Shown: positions 12,199 through 24,100 of the stretch, piece after piece
How the letters are laid out: every line of letters starts with the position of its first letter
Numbering within the stretch: position 1 is the stretch's first letter
Origin: Chrysaora quinquecirrha
Lineage: Eukaryota > Cnidaria > Scyphozoa > Semaeostomeae > Pelagiidae
Assembly: GCA_014526335.1 (NCBI GenBank)
Contig: JACTAT010000030.1
Span: forward strand, 792,516-856,515
DNA length: 64,000 bases
Reading direction: 5' to 3'
The notes under the pieces: generated by a model
Seen by the model: the letters and a program-made list of their open reading frames with translations, nothing else
Database searches by the model: none
What the model was told of the DNA's origin: nothing
Program-made: the position numbers and the translations under genes

Positions 12199-15100
12199 CT
12201 AAAAAGATTTTTGCATTACATAAACCTGACACCGTTGCTGCTACGAAAGAGACAAAGAGAGGTCAATAATAAATTTCATGTCCGTTTCGTTTTAAGGAAA
12301 AACGGAAATTTAAGTCTTGAATGCAATTTCGAACACAACAACACTGGACAGCAAAACAGTTTCTCAGTAAAGAGAACAATAGCGGGTTTGAAAATAATTA
12401 GGGTAGAAAATCAAGAAAATAAAATTCTTCTACAACTGGCATACCATAATAGACGGGATTCGAACCAGGACTTCATCAGCGAGCTAACGATGTTTCCACT
12501 TTTCCAAACGTCTGGATCGCTGGTCATGCAGTCCTAGTTTGAATCCTATTTAGCTATTGCGGTATGCCAAATGTGGAAAAAGCTATCCTAGTGCTCGCAA
12601 TTCATGATAAATATCCAGAAGATGAATACATACACCGATGATGTCAGGTCTTTTTTCTGGGTCTGGAGTTAGGCAACTGAAAAAGCGAAAATCAAATTAA
12701 AATTGAACTTGGTAGACAGCAGAACATATTATGCACCGAATCTTAAGACAGGCTGAAAATAAGGCTACAGAAGTTAATCTGCGCATCTAAACAAAGGGGC
12801 TAATAAAACATACCTTCTGATCGTTTGTTCAACTTTGGAGGAATAACTGTCATCTGGTAATGGATCGTAATCAGCTGCTACGATCTAAAGAAAAAAAAGA
12901 TTGCCGACGTAAATAATTTCTTCGTAAACTTACTTTAATGAAGAAAGCGATTTGAAAATACCCATAGTCCAAAAAATGGATGATCAACTGTACCCTTACC
13001 TTTGTTGCAAGAGTCAACATATTTGATGAAAAGAAAGGAGGGTTTAGGGTCGCCATTTGATAAAATACACATCCAAGTGCCCAAATATCAGCCTTTTCAC
13101 CATAAGGAAGATTTTGTATGATTTCAGGACTAGGAAAAACATATAAAATCATTCTCAAATGATAATTTAAGATATTCATATTTTGACAAACACAAACCCC
13201 GAACAGCATGACATTAGATCAAGACCTACAACAGTGGACATTACATTAAAAAATGAGCTTCGTTCATGAAAGAGTTTGTTTCCGAAGAGAATCTTTTTTA
13301 TTTAGAAATCTCATTTGGCATGATTAAAAGAATATGAATGTAAACTTTGGATAATAGACGAATTAGTCTGTCAACGGCATACAGTATAAAGACCTTCCAG
13401 AATACACGCAGTTTTTTTATAAGCTAAAAGCAACCAAGATGTAGAAGGCCTAAAACTTTAAGCAACGTATAGTACCACAGGAAAAAAACCTAAGCAACTT
13501 TCTAAATTTTTGATAATTTATATCACTGCAAGCAATCGAGGATTGATCCACATAGAAGGTATTTTAATTCATTTGTCGTCAAAATCGCATATCAGCGGAG
13601 TGTTTCTCGTTAAGTGAGGCATTTCATCGACGGGTTTCTGTTTAACTTTCAATACAAAGTCTCTATGTGGTAATATCAGCAGGGAGAAATGATTCCAGTC
13701 ATTTTATGTGCAATGTTAGATTTTACTGTTTTTCTAGCCTCTATACTATTCTTAAGGCAAAAAGATACAGTTAAAATTAAGCAACTACTAAGCAACTTTT
13801 GCTACTAAAAGGAGGCCATAAAAGGTCCAAAAATAAGCAACTTTTATAACTAGGGTTGAGCGAAGTAGCTTATAAAAAAAACTGCGTGTAGTGATAACAC
13901 GATTTCACTCCACTTAGAGCCTCTTGGTATGACGCTCCTCAAAGCATACATGATAGGAAACAATGGACAATGAAATATGTACTAAGATATAGATCGACAT
14001 GAGCCATTTAGACATTAGCTTTGTATCGTGTTTTGAACCTGGTCAGTTTTCAGGATAAATCTAGGTAGTCAAGAAAATTGTAGCGGACTATACAAAATCG
14101 GCTGTTTGGTTTGATGGAAAAGCCTTCAAAATCCCTAAATGATCCCTAAAAAATTCCAGTCCTGTGCCACTAATGGCATTTAGCTCAGCACTTTTCTCAG
14201 CGTGTGTGACAGGTTTAAAAACCTACAAACAGCTTTAACTGTCAAAATAATAAATCAAATAAAAAGAGATTAGACGTTAAGGGTATTGTTTATAACAAGT
14301 CAAAACAATGAAAAAGCCGTCTTACCACGAATACAATATTGTTCCTACAACAGATGTCATTTTACTTGCATCTGGTTGCTTTTGACGGGCAAGGCCAAAA
14401 TCAGCTGTAAGGAATAATAATGTTACGTTTATGAACTTTTTCAGAATATGTAATATAATGATTCTAATTCAGACATAACCAGTGTCGGCTTCAGCCCCTT
14501 TTGCTTGGTCTCCTTTAGGCTTAAGGCCTGGCTAAACTAGTTTAGCTACCTCGGAAACTTTGTAGCGCGATAAAATTTGTAGCATGATACACGCAAATGT
14601 TTCTGAAGACAACAGAAACATTTCTTGTCACAAGTCTCCTAGAATAGCCATAGCTTTATATTCTCCTTGCAACCTGTGTTGCAAATAAGTACCTTATATA
14701 ATAGAATCTACAAGTTTAAAGCAATACCATATTTGAATTTATCAGGCAAAACGATGAATAATTGAATAATAGCCTGCTTTACAGAAATTACAACCATAAT
14801 TCACAAGACCTGCAACAGTGCACGTTTTCTTTATGAGAACATTGAAATTGAAGAAAGCCATGCAATGTTCTTAATTTTTCCGATTTGAAGGCTCAAAATG
14901 TTCTTAAATTGTTCTTAATTTTCTTGCTTTTTAAAAAGCTGTTGTTTTTCAAATTAGGTGATAGTTGTTACGAAAAGGGACGCACATGTAAAAATTTCAC
15001 ATATATAGTCACAATGATTGATATTTCATCTGTTTTCAAAAGTGGCGAACAGGACAGCGTCACAAGAAAGTAAATTTTAATTTGTTTCTAGCCTCGCAAA

Positions 15101-18100
15101 GCCTTGTAAGGTTCTTAGCATGTTCTTAACTTTTCAGCCTCTGAAGCCTTATGTTCTTATATACTTTGTTCTTATAAAAGAAAACGTGTATTCCAACTCC
15201 TATTACCCAACTTTCCAACAAAACTGCTCCACTAGACATGTCCGAGTTTTCTCTATTAAACTATTATGTTTGACTATAGTTTATAGTAATCTTACTTACT
15301 GATAGTGACTTTGTCATTTTCACCAAGCATAATGTTATTAGGAGTTAAATCTCGATGGATAATTCTCTTTTCTTTGTGAATATAACGAAGACCTAAAACT
15401 ATCTGGAATGAAAAACACAAGGATTCAAGGTCTTATGACGAAAGTGACAAACAAAATTAGTTTCATCGTCACAGAATTTTCACATAAAAGAACAAGGTCA
15501 TCAGTTCAATTGAAAGGTTTTGGGAAAATTTGAATCCGTTTGAATCGATATTCAACTAAAAAGATACCTGAATGAGTATATTCCAGATTCTTTCTTCTGA
15601 GAACTGTTCTCCCTTCTCTTTTAATGAATTGAAATGCTCGCCAAGAGGGGCTCCGTCTATTAACTCCATTATGATATAAAGCTTGTCTTCTGTTTAGAAA
15701 AGGAAGATCGTATACTGTATTTACTGCCTTGAAAATGAGTAAACGACACCTGTCTTTATTCAATACTGACTTCATATGCTCAGGAAACTTGAAATACTGA
15801 ATTTTTCTCACAGCAGTTCACAGACAAATAGTAACCTGTTCGATAACATTCTGTGAGCAATAATATGATTACGTATCGAAAATTCAGATAACTATTAATT
15901 TCTACGTCAAAAGAAGTAAAGTAGGTAAATGAACAATTTTCATTTAGAATGAAAAGTTACACATCCGCTATCAAGGGCTCTTGGAAGAAAATTCGTTTTG
16001 AGATAATATGGATTTCATTAACATATTGAATGTTCTAGATATAATGTGCACGTTGCATAAGATAGCTGAATTAATAATTACATATAAAAGCCAAAGTACC
16101 TTCTTTGAATGCTTTATGATATCGCACCACATTAGGATGCCGTAGCTACGGTAAAAGATAATTATATCAGTTATCACGACAAAACAGCTATAATCGGCTA
16201 ATCAGTAACAAGTAACATTAAATGCGAAATTGTTAAGTTTAACTTGAGCAAGATTTAAAGAAATGTTTCTTTAGCAATAAAATTTACAATAAAAAAGGAA
16301 AACGGCAGAGAGAAATAGTAAGGCACTTGCAAAATCATCAAACATTGTTGGCAAAATTTGAAATTTGCGAGTATGGAAACATCAACAAATACTTCAGAGA
16401 CTTTTTAAACCCATTAAAGACTTATTCATCTTGGGATGCTTAACAGCATCATTTGTTTCAATTTATGGAAGTCAATAAATCTTAAAAACACCCAACGAAT
16501 GCAAAAGACTGTACCGAAACAGATCCATCTAAGAAACATGCTATGAGTTGCAACGACTGTCAAAGTACGTTAATGACCCTCAGTGACTGTGTGAAAACCA
16601 GGCTTAAAGTTACTTCTCCTTTCATGTTCTATTTCTAGTCGTTGTTTTTCTTCTCTGACAATTCTACCGATAAATTCTTTTAACTCAAGGTGGTACACTG
16701 CAAACGCATTAGTTTAAAAAGAATCAGTGGAATACACAAGACATACTAAAATGCACCTGTTCTCGAACAAATACACATTCATTCAAAATATCACCAATGC
16801 TACTGTCTCTTTCAGTTTTTGTTTTACCAAAAGCAGGATTCAAGATTGAAATCTAAAAAATGAATATGAACATGGAAATAAGACATTAGAAATTATATAT
16901 TGCTTCATTTTCTATAATTTCATTTTCAGAAAATAAGGAAGGTAGGTTAGCCCTTCATAAATGCTGATTTTCAAGGATCATATGCAAAACTTACAAAAAA
17001 TTAGCAAATAAATTGCTATCGGTGCACACGTATATTTCACGTTGGTTGACTTATTTCACAAACAATTTCAAAGATTATTTCACGGCCTATTTCAACCCTT
17101 TTTACATGTGTCAATCCTAGATACAAAATTTGTTAGTTCTTACTTCTTTAAGAGCAAGAAAGGATTGTCCACCAGTCTTTTTCACCTAGAAATGAATTCA
17201 AATAGACATAATGCTGTCAGTGATTATAATAACATCGGCACTTTCAGACGTCTATAGAAGTAGAAAAGCGAATAAGAGGGAAACTTCACAATGTAAATGA
17301 CATTTTTAAACTAAGACACTTAAACAAGCAATTAGAATACGACATATTTACCTTATAAACACTACCAAAAGCTCCACTACCCAAATGTTCATAAACAGCA
17401 TATTGTCTGATGAAAGATGTTGCAGCTTTGTTTTGATTTGAAGCTTCAAATTTTTCTTTAATTTCATCACGTTCAGACACCTTACAAGATTAAAAGGAGA
17501 GTTAAGGCTGCATGAATTAATTGGCTACCCTGATGCTCAAGTTAAAATTGGGAAGGAAAATGAGGCTGAACTACTAAAATTCAACTCCATCAAATAACTT
17601 CCAAAATTACTTCAACAATGAATACCTGTAAATGATTGAAATCCTCTGCTAACGCTGAATAAGCATCTAAATCCTTTTTATAATGTCCAGTGTCAATGAA
17701 CTTCTCAAAAAGCTTTGGAGGTAGCAATCTGACAAAGAGTTATTCTCGTAAATTGATTGAAAATACTGTCCTTTACTGTAATACTGTCTGATAAATGTAT
17801 AATAATAACTAAATTTATGTTGAAGCACCCATACCGCTTAAATAACTGCCTATTTCTTTCCATGCTGAAGAGAAACCTGCAAAGAGGGTGCACGTTCAGG
17901 CGGCAATAAAAGCAATTGTTCTTTGATATGAAGATATTCAACTAAAATCATAAGATGCTCTTACCTTAGAGCTCTGAAGGCACTTTTCTGCAATAGAAAC
18001 AATCTATGCATTAGAGAATAATAACTGCGTAATAAATAATACACCAATCAACAAATCCATAGAAGACATTAATAAAATCAATGTAGTACACAGTAATGTC

Positions 18101-21100
18101 AATGTTTCGGACAAGAGGTAAAATATTAATTTCACCTGAAGATTCTCGGCGGCCGCACTGTCTTCAGCAGAACTGGTTTTAACTGGAAAAATCAACATTC
18201 CAAGCAAATAGACACCATTGGCCTAAATTACAAGTTAAAGATCTCCGTTATTCCCTTTGAAAATTACTACAATGCAATTTAACCAATGCACTAGCAATGC
18301 AACAATGAAATCACAGAAGTAAATAGCATGAACATACCGTAACGATGTGGTGGGCATTTGCATCATTCAAGACCAGTTCAGTAATAGCAGCACAAACAGC
18401 TATAATAAAAAGATAATTGTAACAAACAAGAGACGAAAGTAGTTAACTCGAAGAGACGTTAAAACGTTAAAATCGATTATTGATACTTTTGTAAAACGTG
18501 AAAATATATTTAACCTGATTTCAGAGACAATCGCTGCTCCAGTGAAGCATCTTCAGTCTACAATAAATTTAAATTGAGAAAGGTTAGACATTGGCAAGGC
18601 AATTTACAGAATATTTATAATAAATATATGATGGGTTACTTAGGCCCTGGCCAAACGATCAAACATTGTTGGTCCACCATTTTAATTTACTTTACAACAA
18701 ACGTCCAAAAACATTGCTTGACAAGAAAAAGTAACAAAATTTGTGGCGTGATGTTCAAAAACATTTGTTGTTTGTCGCAAACAAAAAATGTTGGAAGAGC
18801 AATGTTTTTGGCCGTGGCCGAACGGTCAAACATTCTGCTTGCCAAGCCAATCTCGAATGTTGCACCAACAATGTTTGATCGTTTGGCCAGGACCTTAGGT
18901 AATGTTAATAATGCAAAAAATCCCGACCATCCTTGATGGGATAATACGATGGGTTACCTATGAGATTCAAATGTCGCCTTGCTGGATATATTGTACATCA
19001 ACTTAATACTAGAAAAGAAGCCTAAGGTCTCAATAAGTTGAGTTCTGTCTAAGCCAGGATTCAAGCAGCTGAAAATGTTTCAGCTGGTCGGAATATTTTG
19101 AATTCCCATAAAAACGAAAGAAAAATGGCTTGGATAGGATAGAAGGATTCCGCCAATAAAGGGTTGTCTCATTTAGATGAGACAATTTCCTCCGTATAAA
19201 ATGTCGAATCTAAAGACATAATTATAACTAACAAAAACTACAAAAATACAAACCGTAGTTGCACTTCTAATCACGATAAAACAATTCATACAAGATAATG
19301 AAAATGAGCGAATATCAAGGCAAAACTTGTGCATGCTAAAGCTTTCCTAACTTGACAGCAAAAACGATAAAATACGAATACTCACAGATACAGCAATAGG
19401 CGTTCTTGATAAGTCAGCACTCTTCAAATTAAGAGCATTTCTTTCAACTACAAAATTCCGATCTCTGTTAAGAGATGAAGATAGTTGCAATAAATAACTA
19501 TTGTCAAAATTTAAACATTTAGCAGATGACGCTTTTAGTCTAGCACTGAGGAAGAAAATCCGAAGAAGCAAAAAAGTTAGGCTAGATCTCCTTGACAAGT
19601 TATAGCAAAGAAAGCTTCTCTTAAAAAAGGAAAGTACAACATTTGCATAGAAAAAAATTTACAAAAGGTATTTGTAAGAACGTACTGCAATAATGACAGA
19701 AGTAAAGGTATTCCACCAAGAAGCCTAATTTCATCTCTTGTATCTTGGTCTGCTGCAAGTTGTACCAGAATCCAGACCTATTGAAGATCAACATTTAGAC
19801 TGTATTAAAAAATATAAGGGGCTACTTCTTGAAGATTATAAGGAAAGTTACTTAAGTAGTCAATGAAAAATGATTATTATGTTGAGAGACCTATCTAATA
19901 CGCAAGTATGTAGCTGTAATTGCATTGGATTTGCCCTCATTATCTGTTCGAATGTTTGCAAGTTTTAGGCTATAATTTAGGTTTCTTTTCCAAGTCCTTG
20001 CGTCCTTGTAAGTAAAGTTATTCACAAAGCAAAAGCGAAGCGTTTTATTATATTTCAAATTTACATTATATTTTTCATCGCAATCGTTAGAAACAGCTGC
20101 GACCTTTAAAATCAGAAAATAATTATGAAGCAATTATAACAGTTATGTAGTATCCCTTACAACATTCCATAGTAACTTGATGTTCTCTGAATCCAATAAG
20201 CTAAAACGTAAGGCAGGATCATTAAAGGTATTACAGAAATTATAAAAAGGTGCAAGGTTAACGTCTTTAGTGTCGCTTTTCAACATACCTAAGCAGCACA
20301 GGAATGCCATCGAAAACTTTAACTTGTTCACGAACGTTGATATCAGCACACAATGACCGTAACAAATTGATGGCCAACCTATTAACAGAATGAAATAAAG
20401 AATTAACTGTTCAAATCTAGTGAAAATCAGAGAAACATGCTTGGCAGTTTTTGAAGTTTCTGAAGTAAAGTTCTTTTACAAATTGCTTATGAAAGTCTTA
20501 CTGTTTGGAGACGATGTCATAATCCTGAATGATACGAATAAGTGTGTCAAGGCAATTCAGTTCTCCAATTACGGATCTTGTTCGCTCACTGAAGTTGAAA
20601 GAGAGATTTATTAGTGTTATCACGAAAGGTAGATACAGCAAAGTAAATTCGAAACTAGTAAAAGATGCTGACGGCTGACGTGCATTGACATGCATAGAAT
20701 GACGTGCATTCCTAGAACGAGGTAATCTGTTGAAAGTTTGTTTTGAAGGCAACCTTAGGGAAATCTATTGCGACCGATTGGAGATAAATCTTGTACAGAC
20801 AGTGGAAAACCATATTTGTAAGTCAAACACTTGCAAGACAACAAATAAGGAATCAAGATAGGATAGAGGTGACAAAAGAAATAAATAAGGCAATAAACAA
20901 TGTCGACAAAGACAATAAATAAGGATAGAGGTGACGAAAGTTAGAAGAACTGATAGTGCATGAAATCAACATTCTTCAATGCACTCTTCCAAAAAAACCC
21001 CTAAACCTTTCAAGACAATTTATTACTAACAAGGACAATCCAAATATTAAGACCAGTTCTGGTTCTTGTACAATGCACTTACATGGGAAGAACTGGATCG

Positions 21101-24100
21101 AACCGTATTTTTAATTGACGCATGCGATACCACACTCCTTGTTACAAAAATGCTTAAAATTCTTTGTTTTGCTCACAGCAGCATCTTGTGGGATGCTAAG
21201 GAAGAAATTCAATTTCTCTTCGAAAAAATGATGTGTTCTTGTAGGCTTTTATTAATTCACTTGTCCTCATGTTTCGTATTCGTACCAGTCTGGATCCGAT
21301 CCAAAGCGTTAACATGGGATCTAAACAGAGCCAGAGACGAGCTTGCTCTGCTTCTGAACAGATCCAGAACTGGCTCTTAACTGCTCCAGAAAAGGTACGG
21401 ATCCAAGACATCCCCTATAAACGAAAGCCGATCCAGTTTCTTTCGTGTAAACGTGATCTAAGATATTGCTGGCTTATTCTCATGCCTCCAACGGGTAAAA
21501 GACGAGGGACACAAGTTGAAAGCAGTTCCATTCTAAATCAATCATACCGTGTGATAAATCGATTAAACAATTAACGATTTAATTATCAATTTTAAAGCGA
21601 TAATTATGTACCTTTGTGACAGTCCAATAAGAGCATATAGTACAGAATGAAGAACTGTAACATCTATACAAGATAGCAGCATAATGAAGACCTAGCAAAG
21701 TAATACACGGTGAGAAACATAATCAGGTAGCATTAATAATTGGCAAATTAATTTTCGTGAAGATTATACGTAAAAGTAGCGAAGTGGATTAACAGCAGGA
21801 AAATTGCAGAGAGAAAGAGGGCAACAGGAAGCGAAAAGGCGACAATCTTTTAGCCTAGACACTTTCATCGATGTTTAGATTGTTAGCAATATCACAAACC
21901 AACGTTGAAATATGTCAGTTACAGTATCTCTGCCTTACAGACAGATGGTGTTATTCCATTTACGCAACAGAAAGTTTTGATGTGCTAACAAATTCTCTTT
22001 TTTGGATCAAATATTGACAGCAAGGCAAAAGGGAATCATTGCACGGCTCAGGCTTTTTGCACATTTAATAACATCAAATCAGCACAGTGTTCAAAATATT
22101 AGTAACTACGTTGCATTGGCACGTCAGAAACATAGCATTGTATTGCATTGTAGCTACTGCAATTTGTTTATTGTTGGCTAAAATCCACCTTTGAAATACC
22201 AAAAAGCTACTTATTGCTGGCCTTAATTGTAGGAATCTATGTTGATTGCAGCGACTCTCATGCTGCTCAAGAAGATATTCATTCAACGGATGAAATTTTG
22301 TTCTGTTAAAAATTAGGAATGACAGATTTAATCTTCTAGTACTGGCTGAAACCCAAGGGACAAATTGCAGATTATGACAGGGGCTAGGTGCACCAATACA
22401 CACACTTGTCGGCTCCTCTAACTAGGGCTGTCACATGTCAAACACCGAAAGCAGTAGAACTATCCATGACAGTAGTAAGGGCATCCAAACAACATGTCGT
22501 GGAGGACGTGCAAAAGTGAATCATAATCAGAAGAAAAAAATTTTACTTTGTGAAGACCACATGCAACAATCCATTCTCTGTTATCTGGTACAGCAACTAG
22601 CTTCTGCGATATATCTTAAAAGAAATGAAAAGAACACGATAATGTAAATAGCCTTTACATCAACACAGACAGATAAACTGCCATCATAGTCGAAAAGTGT
22701 AGAAACCAAAGGCGAATGAAGATAATGTAGATACTCTTTAGTTTTCATTGCTAACTTGTCATTTCCTTTAAAATTTCAATCGTAAATTCCTTTTCGCCAT
22801 ATTCCAAGTAAGACTCTGTTATTGCCTTGAGCCTCTAAAAAATTTTGAAAATCATTAAACAGGGAATAAACTGTAGCGAAATCTTAAAAAACTTAAAATA
22901 ATGTTACCGAAAACGACAAATGAAATAGCATTAGACCAGCCAATGGTAATAAAAGTATATTTTGTAAGAAGCCCATCTCCCCAACGCTTTATAAAACCAG
23001 AACTAAAGATGGAAGCTGCTTGATATTGTCATGATGACAGAACCATTGCTAAGGTTCAGATGATCGGGTTGATTAGATTGCTTTAAGAAGTCATGAAGAC
23101 TTAGCTAGGGATCATTTCTGTAACTTATCTTGTTGGTCCTATTTAGAACGTGATAGAAGGAAGGAAGACGCTTTCGAAATCTGATTATGCAATGAATACG
23201 AGAAACATTTTTGAAAGGTGTAATGTAGAATCAAACAAAAGAAAATAAGAAAATTATCTATTGAGGTCAATTTAACTTAATGCACTCGCCGTATACGTAT
23301 CATAGGAACGACACAATTATAGGACGAAGACCAGGCGAGGACCAGGCCACCTATCTGGAAATTAAAATTGCAGAAGGAAAATGCAGATCAGGCTGAATCC
23401 TCTGAACACGATCCGGTACACCCATTGCAGCTAACAACACATACCTCCGTAAAGTGTTTAAGACCTTGTATCTCCAGGAAGCGTGCCTAAAATCGTGCAG
23501 ATAAAAGTATGAGTCAATATTAAACAAAAAGTAATATAATAATATATAAATGTTGAAAGAACAACAACCATTAAAAATATATTTATAAGATTTCGTAACC
23601 TGATAGGCCGGATCCCTGAGAAAAATTCGTAAGCATGTTAACAGTCGCAGGAGATTCTCTTGCGGTGCACGACAATTCCATTCACTAAAATTAATAAAAA
23701 ATCAAATAAAACATTTTCGTTACCTTCTGGTAAAAGCAAAGGTACAGTTCAGAAACCCACTTTTTCAACCAGCGAAAGTCTCAGGCACAAAAAATCATAC
23801 AGTCTACTTCGCAATGCAAGAAATCATAACATAACCGATTTCTCAAACTCGAGCTCCACATATTTTGCTCCTCTTATGAAATAAAAGCTGCTGATTACGA
23901 AATTCGTAAATTCCTTTTGGCATTAATCATTTCAAGAGTTTGACGTAACAACCAAGCTCTGCAATTTAGAAAACCATTTTTCTTATGATACACGCCCCTG
24001 CCTAAAATAAAAACGTTGAAAATGTCGCCTTAATAAAAGGAAACCTCGTGGCATAAAACTGTCAATTTGTCAATTACCAAGGATGTCGAGAAACAAAAGT

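Larger units (their letters stand above)
12634..18135 (-). other. NEK10: NEK10 kinase-domain exons (exons 20-32)
   Basis: Residues about 549-809 form the kinase domain, preceded by the highly conserved FLFSMERNRQLFKR and LPPKLFEKFIDTGHY segment. Visible motifs: glycine loop GSGAFGSVYK (about 556-565), catalytic Lys in LALKE (K578), an Asn-Glu-Cys in the presumed helix C, LRHPNVVRYHKAF, hinge region IIMELIDGAPLGEHF, catalytic loop HRDLTPNN (about 683-690), DFGLARQ (about 703), activation-segment end TSVVGTILYSCPE, then YGEKADIWALGCVFYQMATL and CLTPDPEKRPDIIG. Thr replaces the usual Lys of HRDLKPxN, as in vertebrate NEK10. All catalytic residues are present, so an active kinase is expected. Exon 20 (17965-17987) is a 23-nt microexon. 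Confidence 0.95.

Noticed and set aside
19891..20133. 80-codon minus-strand frame between two NEK10 exons
   Set aside because: Its splice phase conflicts with both neighbours, and exons 20161-20200 and 19686-19777 join directly as in vertebrate NEK10 (LLWNV to VWILVQL).
22074..22403. 109-codon minus-strand frame in a NEK10 intron
   Set aside because: Cannot be joined in phase with exons 22547-22614 and 21612-21691, which connect directly and match the vertebrate order.
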